DNA of 64,000 nt from Spongilla lacustris (taxonomy: Eukaryota > Porifera > Demospongiae > Spongillida > Spongillidae): positions 29,663,128 through 29,727,127 of the forward strand of contig OX442415.1 of NCBI GenBank assembly GCA_949361645.1, written 5' to 3'. Below, one piece after another: positions 11,346-22,500 of the stretch. Under the pieces are notes generated by a model. The model worked only from the letters and a program-made list of their open reading frames with translations. It ran no database searches and was not told where the DNA came from. Each line of letters opens with the position of its first letter. Positions within the stretch are counted from its first letter, which is position 1. The translations under genes were made by a program, and so were the position numbers.

Positions 11346-13527
11346 AAAAAGTACTGCTCTTAGTGAACAGTGACACCTCTACAGGTGTTATAAGTAAAAC
11401 GTTATATGGTACTTCCTATTCAGCACCAACTCCACCCCTTCTTATCTTCCTATCTCCTCCTGCCCATCTCAAAAGAATCCAGCATTTCTGTATATATTAC
11501 TATATGCCCAGCACTGGCGTTTTAAGGTAGTAATGTCATCGTGACAACAGCTAAGTGTGAAGACTGGTCAGGTGTGCGTCGACTTCAAAATGGTACACAC
11601 ATATGGCACACAACCCGTTAAAGCAATAAGCCCGCCTCACCTTTGGAAGAGTTCAAGCTATACGTTCAACAAGCGACAACGTTCAAATGCACGTGATGTA
11701 CGTTCAAATGCACGTGATGTACCGTAAATATATCACCTTATTACAAAGCCTATTGATAACCTCGTACTCGGGGCGGGGCAATACTCCGTCCCACACGGCC
11801 GTTTCAATACTAAAAGTAGGACATTAGGCCTGGCTGTTTGCTCTCATTGAAATCGTGGAAATCAAGCCCTACGCCCAGAAATTTTGAAATGAACGTAAGT
11901 CCCCATGGCAACACCCGGACAACCGATGACCTGTGGAATTTGCTGTACAACAAAGGACATGAAGAGACATCAATACTCTAACATGATTTGGGACACCGCT
12001 GAACTTTGTAAAACAGTTTAAATCACGTGATTTCAGTGTGTTACTGCGTACCTGTTGCCACCCGAATGCAGCCACCTCGGATCGACATACCGAAAACAAA
12101 TCGTTAGCTTCAGTCTTTGGAACGTAGAATTGCGGAAATAGACCTTTCGTGGTAAGCTGCACAGATTGTGCTACCAATTTATGCTTAGAGCTAAGCTTAG
12201 CGCATTCTCTGAAGTGGTTTATAAGTGATCGAATTTGGTGTGGTAGCGTGTGTTCTTACTTAGATGTGTGGACGTGTAAAAACGATACTATTGTAGCTTA
12301 GCAGTAGGTATCATCAAGTGATCTCTTGGGAAAGGGTATAGCTGCTACCATGTCAGGATTTAACTTATATATGCAGACTAAATGTTCCTTCATGAGTACA
12401 TCTCAGCCTTTCTACTGGTACCTTGTTTAGTATTGCCGTGTATAGTTGGACATTGCACATGTTAGCAGCCTGAGGAAAGGGTTAGGACCCCACACTGTAT
12501 AAGGCCACCCCCGACTGGAGAGGGCTGCACTGCAGGCAGAAGCATACTCTTCAGCTGGCCTAAAGCCATGCGGGATACTACTGTCTCTGCCTTCTGGTAC
12601 TGGGGAGGAGGAGATCACAATGCAGCAGTGGTGACAGATCAGTCCAAGCTAGTCAGGCAAGTCAGGTGTCACCCTTTCCCTCTTCTCGCCCCTCTTCCCC
12701 TTCCCTCCCCCCTTTTTAAAAACTTTCCTTTGTATACATGTATATCAGTTAGATGCGGCCCATTTACCCCCCTATATGCCACCTGTATGTGTCCATTTGT
12801 TCCTGAATTTCATTCTTGAGAAGGAGATGGTGTTGCAAACATGTGAGAGGTACGCTCCTGCTGGAAGGTCTGTTTTACATGAGTTGCATTGAAGCAATAC
12901 ATCACTTAGGAGGGACAAGAAGACGTCAGGAGCTGCATTTATGCTGGCAGCAGTTAAAGGGGAGTTGTCATGGCAACAGGAACGTGTTGTTTGTCGACAA
13001 TGTCACTCTGCACAGACAAGACTTTGGCACAGTAGCTCTACTGGTCTGTGCAGAATACAAAGGCAGAATGGACACTTTAGATAGTTGATGGCAGAAACTG
13101 ATTGTGTAACAGCTGGCTGGACACTGGTTGAAATCGATACTGGTGCAATGTACCCAATATGTGTAAATAATGACTGTAGTGATTCACTTGACTTTTGGCA
13201 GTATGTTTTGTCACATTTCTTTCTTCGTACCATCTTTCACCAGCACCTCAAAATGCTGGCAAACCTAAATGTGATCATGCAATTAAATTCAGTTATAATT
13301 TGCTCCTCACTCACTTCACACTTGTCTATGGTATGGGCTTTCCACTTGCAGGGCACGACCAAACTTTTTAAAGGATATTAGCTTTTTCTACCTCAAAGCA
13401 TTTAACACCCTCCCCTTAGCTTACATGGTTTGCAGAACGATTATGGGTGGATCTCAATATGATCATCGATACCAAAAGCTAGTTTAAGCTCCTTTTTGTA
13501 AAATATGGCTTAGTTTGCTCACAAAGT
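11346..13527. other. 2.2 kb without a confirmed gene; possible 5' exons
   Basis: The stretch 11820-12300 is less AT-rich and contains a minus-strand frame (12177 downward, SVQLTTKGLFPQFYVP, ending GGTGGCAACAG|gtacgcag) that could be a 5' exon, but no following exon was found. Plus-strand frames at 12568-12819, 12816-13088 and 13085-13381 show no recognisable domain. A short CACGTGATGTAC duplication lies at 11690-11720. Confidence 0.35.
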
Positions 13528-14665
13528 TACACTTGTCACTCTCACAGGTGGGACGGACCTAGCCACGGTCCTCAGAGGGGGTGGATCAAGACCATGACAC
13601 ATGCACAGATGTGTGACAAAGACCTCAGGTAATGCTACTTAGGTGCAGGATTCCCAGAACATTGCTTAGTTTAATCACAAGGTAGCACTTGTCACTCTCA
13701 CAGGTGGGACCTAGCCACGGTCCTCAGAGGGGGTGGGTCACAACCATATGCATGGCACATGCACAGATGTGTGACACAGACCTCAGGTAATGCTACTGTG
13801 GTGCAGAATTCCCAGAACATTGCTTCGTTTGATCACAAGGTTACACTTGTCACTCTCACAGGTGGGACATAGCCACGGTTCTCAGAGGGGGTGGGTCACA
13901 ACCATGGCACATGCACAGATGTGTGACACAGGCTTCAGGTAATGCTACTGTGGTGCAGAAATCCCAGAGCATTGCTTAGTTTGCTCACAAGGTTATACTT
14001 GTCATTCTCACAGGTGGGACCTAGCCACGGTTCTCAGAGGGGGTGGGTCACAACCATGGCACATACATAGATGTGTGACACAGACCTCAGGTAATGCTAC
14101 TATGGTGCAGGATTCCCAGAACATTGCTTGGTTTAATCACAAGATAGCACTTGTCCCTCTCACAAGTGCGACATAGCCACGGTCCTCAGAGGGGGTGGGT
14201 TACCAGCATGACGCATGCACAGATGTGTGACACAGACCTCAGGAGATGCTATTGTAGTGCAGCATTCCCAGAACATCGCTTAGTTTGCTCACAAGGTTAC
14301 ACTTGTCACTCTCACAGGTGGGACCTAGCCACGGTCCTCAGAGGAGGGGGGGTGGGGGTCAAGACCATGACACATGCACAGGTGTGTGAATCAGACCTCA
14401 GTAGATGCTAATGTGATGCAGGATTCCCAGAACATCGCTTAGTTTGGTCACCCTGTCACTCTCACAGGTGTGACATAGCAACGGTCTTCAGAGGGGGTGG
14501 GTCACAACCATGACACATGCACAGATGTGTGACACAAACCTCAGGAGATGATACTGTGGTGCAGGATTCCCAGAACATCGCTTAGTTTGGTCACAAGATT
14601 GCATTATGTCACTCTTACAGGTGTGACATAGCCACGGTCCTCAGAGGGGGTGTGTCACAACTACA
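13528..14665 (+). repeat. About 153-bp tandem array with exon-like units
   Basis: Eight units with spacing 150-158 bp. Each contains CTCTCACAGGTGGGAC, a GGTCCTCAGAGGGGGTGGG core, GCACATGCACAGATGTGTGAC and, in the first four, ACCTCAGGTAATGC. The first four units thus carry both an AG acceptor-like and a GT donor-like boundary around a 77-83 bp block (13548-13628, 13704-13786, 13862-13938, 14014-14090). In units 5-8 the donor is lost (CAGGAGATG or CAGTAGATG). The blocks differ in length modulo three, which argues against a repeated coding exon. Confidence 0.9.
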
Positions 14666-14799
14666 CCACACCCCTCCCTACACCACACCCCTCCCTACCA
14701 TCGCACCCCTCCATACTATAACACACCTCCTATTAATGTGTTCTCCAATAAGTTACATGATAATTAACACGCTTAAGTCATTATGCCCCCCTTCCCCAA

Positions 14800-15210
14800 C
14801 ATATCACCCAGGCCATGCATATACTATTCTAACCCTGTCCCAGAGTAAACTTCACTGGAGTCTGGTGATAGTTACACAAAAGTCGTTTGGCATTTACCCC
14901 CTCACCCAAACATATGACCCATGCATATAGCTATGCTAACTAAACATTACATAGTGTCCCAATCATGTCCCAGAGTAGAGGAAGCACTTCACTGTCCATT
15001 GTTTGAGTCAGGTGATAGAAATGTTTAGTTACACAAAAGTCACTTACCCCCCCCCCCCTCCTCCCCCAAACATATGACCATGCATATTGCTATGCTACCT
15101 AAACATTACATAGTGTCCCAATCATGTCCCAGAGTAGAGGAAACACTTCACAGTCCATTGTTTGAGTCAGGTGATAGAAATTTTAAGTTACACAAAAGTC
15201 TTTTGGCATT
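14800..15210 (+). repeat. About 145-bp tandem duplication
   Basis: Two close copies (about 14905-15055 and 15068-15210) share CTAAACATTACATAGTGTCC, CAATCATGTCCCAGAGTAGAGG and GTTTGAGTCAGGTGATAG. A diverged third copy precedes them from about 14800. No coding potential. Confidence 0.85.
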
Positions 15211-15864
15211 CACACACACACATGTACACCTACTACATATTGCATCCGAGCCTTATCACCATACTCCGCCATTTCATACCACCACATGCACCTTTCACAC
15301 AATCCCTCCTTATTATCAACTCCTACTATCACACCCTAAGACCATCATCCTTCCCTTACATATCTTACCACAATACCCTCCTCCCTACCATCACATTTCA
15401 CCCTCTACACATCACACTACTCCCCCCTAACCTTCAATGGGGTAAGTTGGGTGGTAGGATCTTGGCTGCATAGCTATACGCCATTGTGCTCAAACACCAG
15501 ATACTGTCCCAGATTGAGACATTCACTGTGCATGGTTTTATATAAAAGATTTTTGGGATATACCCTCCCCTTGCAATTGAAGTTAACATTCACCAGATGA
15601 ATTTAAGGGTTGTTGTATGTCCCCAGCTAAAGATGTGCCAAGTATTGCACACTTGTTAGTGTGCTTTTTAAAAGTTTTCATATTGAATAATATAACAATG
15701 TCAAATAATATATGGAAATCACAAGAAGGCACTACACTTATCAGGATACTGAGTTTCACAATGCACACACTCATGAATATAGCTTCTAATGACAGCTGCA
15801 TAGGAAAATGTTGGCATATTGGATGGAGGATGATATAGCATGCTGACACAATGCATTGCACACG
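15211..15864. other. CA/CT-rich and AT-rich spacer
   Basis: 15215-15425 is C-rich (ACCACA, CCCTCC words) and gives spurious long frames. 15430-15864 has no recognised feature apart from being the probable 3' UTR side of the LRRC51-like exon on the minus strand. Confidence 0.4.
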
Positions 15865-16161
15865 TCAGGTGTCTTTTTGCTTCTTCTTCTTCCTGGACTT
15901 GGTCTTTGGTGCTATCATGGTGCTCCAAGTGGTGGCTGTGTCCATGTCTGCCATACTCACCCCAGTAAAGTCCAGGGTCTTGAGCTGGGGGACCTTGGAG
16001 AGGACGTACTGGTAGTAGCCCTTAGTGGCCTCCATGGGGTTCCCATGGAGGGAGAGAGTGATAAGCTTGGGGAGCCCTGAAAGCTTGTCCGCCTCTTCCA
16101 GCTCCATGATGTTGTTGCCATGGAGATAAAGCATCATGAGGTTGGGTAGCTGCAAGATGGC
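15865..16161 (-). CDS. LRRC51: LRRC51-like leucine-rich repeat protein, last exon
   Basis: The minus strand reads acceptor tctatcaacag|G at 16162-16163, then AILQLPNLMMLYLHGN, two further LRR segments (LPKLITLSLHGNPME, VPQLKTLDFTGV) and a lysine-rich tail KTKSRKKKKQKDT before TGA at 15865. The motifs YLHGN, SLTLHGNPME-like, KGYxQYVL and TLDFTGVxxADxxTAxxW follow the C-terminal half of vertebrate LRRC51 (the LRTOMT1 product) almost position by position, so I call an orthologue. LRRC51 is a small soluble LRR protein of unclear biochemistry, often linked to ciliated cells. Only this exon (about 98 codons, roughly half the protein) was found. The upstream exons encoding the first LRRs are not recognisable in the next 2.5 kb, where a duplication and transposons lie, so the gene is either split by long introns or truncated. 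Confidence 0.75.
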   Translation of the reverse strand, partial: AILQLPNLMMLYLHGNNIMELEEADKLSGLPKLITLSLHGNPMEATKGYYQYVLSKVPQLKTLDFTGVSMADMDTATTWSTMIAPKTKSRKKKKQKDT

Positions 16162-16197
16162 CTGTTGATAGAAGACAGGATGGGTGAGGTGTTCTGC

Positions 16198-17350
16198 ATG
16201 ACCACATTAACGATGAGTAATATGGAGGACACACATGTATCGGCATGGTACTCTACCTGCTGGCATAGGCAGCTCAAGCAGGCCATTACAGTAAGCTTCT
16301 CTTGATATATATGTAGCCAAATAAGAACTCTGCATCTTACATCAGATAAGGTACAGCTGCAACACACATACACAAACCATATGTGTACATAAGTAAACAA
16401 CAGGAAAGCCCTTCCCTCACATTTGAGGGGGGGGGGGGGGGGGGGTGGAGGAAAGGAAGTTTGGTGTGTGGAGTGGAGGGAAGAAGGGTGATGTGTGCGA
16501 AAGGGAGACGGGGTCCAAGGGAGAAGAACCATATTTTGAATCAGTGTTTGTACAACTAAGGGCAGCTGTAAATCAAATAAATAACCACATGTATACGTAG
16601 GTACACGATATGAATATGATATTAACATAACACACCATGCAGGTCCATCCTAGGAATACTACATGTACCTGGCTACAGTCAGTTAATCTCGTCTTTGACC
16701 AAAATCCTAGGCCACAATAGCTGTAAGGTCAGTTAACAATGCGGGAAATAATAGTTAGTGTGCCAAGTGTTACGATATATGTACCAGCTCAAAGTGTGTG
16801 CACATGCATGCATAAGTGTGTGTGCAAGTGTGTATGGATGGATGGTCCATAAATGGGGTTAACTGACGGTACAGACCACACAACTACATGTAGCTGTAAC
16901 GTTAAACCATACATGCTGTCTCAGTGGAAGACCTACAGGTAACTACATGTACAAGGGTCAATTTTCATAGACCGTTCAGTATGACCTGATTAATGATGGA
17001 AGGAGATACGTAATTATGGAGGACACCATATATTGGCATGGTAATCTATCTGCTGACATGGTTACATGTAGCTCAAGCAGGCCATTACAGCAGGCTTATG
17101 CTATATGTAGCAAAATAGTTCCTTATATCAGATAAAGCTACAGCTGCAACACACATACATGTACACAACCACATGTGTACATAAGTGAACAATAGGAAAG
17201 CCCTTCCCTCAAGCGTGGGGGGAAGGAGGGGAAGGAAAGTAAGTTGGTGTGTGTAGGGAAGAAGGGTGGTGTGTGTGTGAAAGGGAGACAGTGTAAGAAG
17301 TGCAGAGAAGAACTATATCTTGAATCAGATAAAAGCAGGGCAGCTGTAAA
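16198..17350. repeat. About 370-bp direct duplication
   Basis: 16198-16560 and 16984-17350 align throughout: AGCTCAAGCAGGCCATTACAG, ACAGCTGCAACACACATACA, CAGGAAAGCCCTTCCCTCA and a G-rich stretch recur in the same order. The spacer between them holds TACATGTA and GTGTGTG words. If the LRRC51-like gene continues upstream, this duplication sits in its intron. Confidence 0.8.
16427..16446 (+). repeat. Poly-G tract
   Basis: A run of about 17-19 G bases inside the first copy of the 370-bp duplication. The second copy has only a short G run here. Confidence 0.9.
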
Positions 17351-17521
17351 ACAACAAACCTGAATTCTCTTTCCAAAAATATTGAAACAGGTACGCGCTA
17401 GTGTTAATGATTACGACGATACGCTCGTACGAGCCATTTTTTTTTGGTGGGGGCGCTTAGTACACGTATTTATACATGTATAATAAAGGCCTAGGCCTCG
17501 CCGCGTTCTTGTGTAGTTTTT

Positions 17522-17697
17522 GGAGTTTTTTAAACGCAAAAAGCGTTGGCTTCTGGGGCTCCGCCCCAGACCCCGATGGGGGAGCTCACAGCGCTCCCCC
17601 ATGCCCCCTAGCTGGGCGGGAGGCCTCCCGCACCCTCCCCGGGGCAGCACCCTTAGCGCCCCCCCTACTATTATCTCCTTCCGACGCCACTGAGGAT
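17522..17697 (+). mobile_element. GC-rich dispersed repeat, copy 1
   Basis: A GC-rich block containing TTCTGGGGCTCCGCCCCAGA, CCCCGATGGGGGAGCTCAC, CTAGCTGGGCGG and ending TCCTTCCGACGCCACTG. An inverted relative lies at 18085-18205. The terminal word CAGTGGCGTCGGAAGG (read on the minus strand) looks like a transposon end. It abuts the 3' end of the cysteine-rich exon and produces the spurious reading WRRKEIIVGG. The class is unknown. Confidence 0.6.
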
Positions 17698-18021
17698 GCA
17701 ATACGTTTAAAGAAACCTGCTGTGTATTGGGTGGGGATGCTTGCCGTGGTTCATCCACAACTAGTTCAATATTATCAACAAGCGAAGACGGAGACTCTGG
17801 AGTCACCGGACGACTCGAAGTCTGTGTAGTGTCCAGCAGCTGTAATGGCGGATGCGACAGCTGCTGCGGTGAAGTTTGCGACAAAGCCGGTGGCTGAGAG
17901 ACGGGTGACGGCAACGAAGGATGAGAGATCGGCTGTGATGATATTGCGACTGGCAATTGAAAGTCCAAGTTTACATTGGGACAGCATCCGTTTTTCACGA
18001 GGCGACAATTAGTACAGGCAC

Positions 18022-18746
18022 CAGGCCCGTAGGCTGGTCGGGAGACGGGGGGGTTCGGGAAAGCAATAAGGTGGAACTGATTAAGAGCGGGGGTGGGAGC
18101 AGGAGGGGGCGTAGCCCCCTCTCGCCCAGCTAGGGGGTAAGGGGGAGCGCTGTAAGCTCCCCCATCGGGGTCTCGGAGCCCCAGCCGCTTTGCAACTTTT
18201 GCAATTTTTCATCCACAAAACATAGCATAATTTCATAGAAACATGGATATAGCCCAGTTTGTGTTCCTGTTCAATAATGAAGTACATGTAGGTCTGGCTT
18301 GCGAGTTGCGAGTCTAAAAGCTCAGCCGCTGGCATACACGGGGCAACTTCCGGGCGATTTGTCGTATGCAACTCAAATGATTACATGTAACAGTATATGC
18401 TAGTTGGGCGTAGCCAATACGCGAAGGTCGGGCTACGCCCAACTAACAGTCCGCAATTCTTGATCGTACGCGGAACTTTTACCCATAGTTGCACGGAACC
18501 CGTAATTTAATTCACGGACCCTCCCCCTGTTCCGCCGCTGCTGTTTGTTGTGGGCGGGACGTGGGCGCCCCATTTTAGAATGGATGTCCCTCGGTTGCTA
18601 AGCCTGCATGTATTGTTATCTCGTTCTCGCGGGCTATAGCTATACATGTATAGAAGTTATTATTTTCATGGCAAGCGGAACTATATAGTTCTGACGAGCG
18701 GGGGGGGTCGACCGAACCCACCGACCCCCCCCAGCCTACGGGCCTG
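18022..18746. mobile_element. 725-bp TIR transposon with 5-bp TSD
   Basis: Both ends begin CAGGCCCGTAGGCTGG (inverted at the right end) and continue with a G-rich TIR of about 38 bp. The flanks carry GGCAC at 18017-18021 and 18747-18751, a direct target-site duplication. Inside are an inverted relative of the GC-rich repeat (18085-18205) and a nested short palindromic element (18401-18445), but no transposase, so it is non-autonomous. The superfamily is not clear from the TIR. Confidence 0.8.
18401..18445. mobile_element. 45-bp hairpin with TAGTTGGGCGT ends
   Basis: TAGTTGGGCGTAGCC, a 14-base loop, then GGGCTACGCCCAACTA. The termini match those of the 217-bp element at 37178-37394, so this is an extreme internal deletion product of that family, nested in the 725-bp transposon. 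Confidence 0.7.
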
Positions 18747-18863
18747 GGCACGCTTGGCCTTAACACACGCACAGAACTTGCATCGCGCATTGGTTCCATT
18801 GCAACCGCAGCAAGGACCTCTTGGGAGTGGGCCTTGTAGGTTTAATTGGTGATCATTAGACAT

Positions 18864-19595
18864 ATCACTGCGTAGAAACTAGAAACTAAAGCTAGCCGCA
18901 CAATCTCTACATCATTGCCGGCCTAATACTTTTTTATATACTGTGAATATTTTTTAACAAAAGGGAGGAAACAAGGGTTTTTTAAAAAGAGTGGGACAGT
19001 AGCTGCAGAGAGATCTACTTTAAGTTTCCAAACATTTAATTATTGATAAGATTTTTTGCAATTTCTTACTCTTTCTTACACACTAGAAAGTGGACTATAT
19101 CATCCATCATAGAGTTACAATGGACTGAATTTTTAATTGAACGTACGTTTCAATTGCATGTGTCAACTTATGATGCACGATCCTGGGTATTATGACATGT
19201 CTCAAATACTCAGTTCAATAGGGCTAAGTATATCTGTAATGGCAAGTTTCCTTCTTTTCACACACCATTGCCTTCAAATTTCATATAATATCACTCAGAG
19301 ATTTTATAAGAATAATCATATATTACCTCCACCTCCTCCTCCATCTTTCAATATCTTCTGCTGTAACAGGGATATCGATTGTATATGACTTCCGTATACC
19401 ATGTCAAAACCCCTTGTTTTCTAAATTAATTTATAAACAATTATGGAACACCCTGTACATGGTGGTGTGAAATCCCATTTCCTTCATATGGTTGTAGATC
19501 AGTATATGGAAATTTTTCCCATATGGCAGGTCTCTACTGCTACCAAAATATAAGTATTCAGTTTTATTTCTGTTGACAGTTGCAGAAACATAAAT
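18864..19595. other. Unassigned AT-rich DNA
   Basis: No gene is supported. It is likely 5' flank of the cysteine-rich gene and 3' flank of the ankyrin gene on the minus strand. Confidence 0.4.
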
Positions 19596-22500
19596 TCAGC
19601 ACTTGAAAAGTTTCTGGAATGTGGCATCCACTTCAATCCCAGCAGTAGAAAGGAGAAGTTCCACACAAGTGGTGTGACCACCATTTGCAGCAAAGTGTAA
19701 TATATAGTCCTAGAGATACATGTGCATGTGCTGGGTCAATGATTATAACACATGTTGATACATAGTCATATCAATGGGGTTAACAGATGTAGATTTAAGA
19801 GTGATGTGAAGCAGCCATACTTCATTATGGACAGACAACTCTTCCCCATCCCATTCCAATCAACATGTATTACAGCTAGCTTATCCTTGTTATTGCTAAC
19901 ATTCTGCTGCATTGTTATACTTTTGCAGTGCACCAGTCTTATGCCCAGTCTTATGCCCAGTCTTATGCCCAGTCTTATGCCCAGTCTTATGCCCAGTCTT
20001 ATGCCCAGTCTTATGCCCAGTCTTATGCCCAGTCTTATGCCCAGTCTTATGCCCAGTCTTATGCCCAGTCTTATGCCCAGTCTTATGCCCAGTCTTATGC
20101 CCAGTCTTATGCCCAGTCTTATGCCCAGTCTTATGCCCAGTCTTATGCCCAGTCTTATGCCCAGTCTTATGCCCAGTCTTATGCCCAGTCTTATGCCCAG
20201 TCTTATGCCCAGTCTTATGCCCAGTCTTATGCCCAGTCTTATGCCCAGTCTTATGCCCAGTCTTATGCCCAGTCTTATGCCCAGTCTTATGCCCAGTCTT
20301 ATGCCCAGTCTTATGCCCAGTCTTATGCCCAGTCTTATGCCCAGTCTTATGCCCAGTCTTATGCCCAGTCTTATGCCCAGTCTTATGCCCAGTCTTATGC
20401 CCAGTCATATGCCCAGTCTGTGTATCTGATTACCAGTGGGCACTCCGCTAAATTCTAAAGCTCATTAAAATCTTTCCTACACAGAGTTATGGTCCCCGAG
20501 AAGATGATGATGATTGGAAGAGAAAAATGGGGTCTGTGCATGTACACATGATAAGCTTGTACTGTGTCTAGCAACTTGAACCTGACTGTCTTTGCCTTCT
20601 AATTCAACAGCAACATAGAAGCAATAGTAAACTGTCTGATTCTTAGTACTCCAGGTCCCATTACAGAAGGGGTCACGTTATTAATGATACCTTGGGCCAC
20701 TCATGTGTGCATTCCAACCTGGTAGTTGACAATATGTTTTTGGCCACACTGTTTTTGACAAGTACAGGACATCATGTGACATGGGTACCTTTTGCTATAG
20801 TGTCCCCAAACCAGAAAGCATGGAAATTGAAAACACTGCACTCACCATATCCTTATGGTTGACCTGGGCACCCCTCTCCAACAGCAGCCGCAAACACTCA
20901 AAATGCTTCCAATGTGATGCCTTTATTAGTGCTGTCTGCCCATACTGTGAAGATAAATGCCTATTATAGGAAGTACCAACGCCTCATTTCCAGACCACAA
21001 TCAAATATGGTTTTTGGCCACAATTTTGTGGATAAGTACAGGAAATAAGGATAGGTCATGTGATACATGTGCCTTCGTTACAGTGTCCCCAGACCTGAAA
21101 ATGTGGAAAGGTAAACACTGCACTCACCTCATCCAGATGGTTCACCTGGGCACCCTTATCCAACAGCAGCTGCACACACCTAACATGCCCCCCAATTGAT
21201 GCCATCATCAATGGCGTCTCTCCACCCTGTAAAATAAGTGCATTTGATCTGGGTCATGTTTTAATAATATTCACAATATGGCACAAACCCTAGCATTGAT
21301 AAAAGTGTACATGTGTACATGTAAATTGTATTTTTAAGCAACTAAAATTTATTCCCTTTACATCCATCAACATCCTTCTCTTCACTGCACATGGGTCACT
21401 CACACAATGCACACAAAGGAAAACACTGCACTAACCATATCCTGATGGTTGAGCTGGGCACCCCTATCCAACAGCAGCTGAACAATCCCTAAAAACCCCT
21501 CACGTGATGCCTTTATCAATGCTGTCTGCCCATGCTGTAAAGATATAATAATGCATATAAGAGGAAGTACCAACAATGTGCCTCGTCGCAATCCAGTATA
21601 TAGGGTGTGTCTCAATCAAGGAAAATTGTTAATTGTTGCAAAATGCTCAAATAATGCGGGCTTAAATTTTGATGAAAACAAGCTAAATATTAATTTAATA
21701 ATTAATTAACAAAAATTAAAGACATTAAAATTACTGAAAATGAATGAGTAATTCCCAATAACCTAATTAAAAACATACCATTTTAGAGGCATCCAATTAT
21801 AATACTATCAACTTGGCTGAATTTATTTATAAACTCACTAAATCAAGATACAATGACCCCTAAATCAAGTACATTCGAAAATTTAAAAAATCAAGATTTC
21901 TATTTTGAATAACTTCTAACGGAAGTAGTTAATTAAATACAGGTTGCAGATTTTACACCCACCCTACGCCTACACTTATTAACATTAATAATAACAGAAC
22001 TTTAATCAATATTAATTAACCATTAAAGAGAAAGCACTTCACCAGCATGTCTTCTTTTGCTATTAGAACTTTTCCCAACAATTAACTGCTTGTGGTTAAT
22101 TTATAATTTTTCCTTGATTGAGAAACACCCTGTAGATGTACATGTACATGTTACACTCCATCATGTGTGTCTTCGAACTGGTCATTGGCAATATAAGAAT
22201 AACAGTACATTTATTGTTTTTGGCTGCACTTTTGTGGACAAGTGCAGGAAATAAGGATATGTCATGTGACACATGACTGTGCCTTTGTTACACTGGCCGC
22301 AGACCTGTAAAGCAGGAAACGGTTAACACTGCATTCACCTTATCCTGATTGTTGACCTGGGCACCCCTCTTCAACAGCAGCTTCACACACTCAACATGCC
22401 CCCCATGTGATGCCTTCATCAATGGTGTCTGTCCACACTGTAAAATATGTATTCAGCACTTATGTAATGTACACCCACACATCTCCAGTGCATCTCCACT

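Larger units (their letters stand above)
17717..18863 (-). pseudogene. Cysteine-rich gene exon split by a transposon
   Basis: On the minus strand an ATG at 18863 opens MSNDHQLNLQGPLPRG, then PCCGCNGTNARCKFCACVKA. The frame is interrupted at 18747 by the 725-bp element and resumes at 18021 with CTNCRLVKNGCCPN, followed by about 90 residues rich in Ser, Pro and Gln and ending at a donor-like CAG|gtttct (17717). Removing the element and one TSD copy rejoins both Cys blocks in one frame. The Cys spacing (C-x2-C-x-CVKA, then CxxC and CC) resembles short Cys-rich, possibly zinc-binding modules of uncharacterised cnidarian and sponge proteins; function unknown. The two clusters lie near the N-terminus, so the inserted allele should be null unless the element is spliced out. 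Downstream exons were not found. Confidence 0.65.

Noticed and set aside
13528..14665. CRISPR-like regular spacing
   Set aside because: The whole 153-bp unit is repeated, with no unique spacers; the genome is eukaryotic.
17411..17700. WRRKEIIVGGALRVLPRGG reading as a protein tail
   Set aside because: It lies wholly in a GC-rich dispersed repeat that has an inverted relative inside the 725-bp transposon.
19752..20458. Long frames of MPSL, YAQS, VLCP and GHKT repeats
   Set aside because: A 12-bp repeat gives open frames in almost every reading direction; it lies in an intron and has no independent coding evidence.
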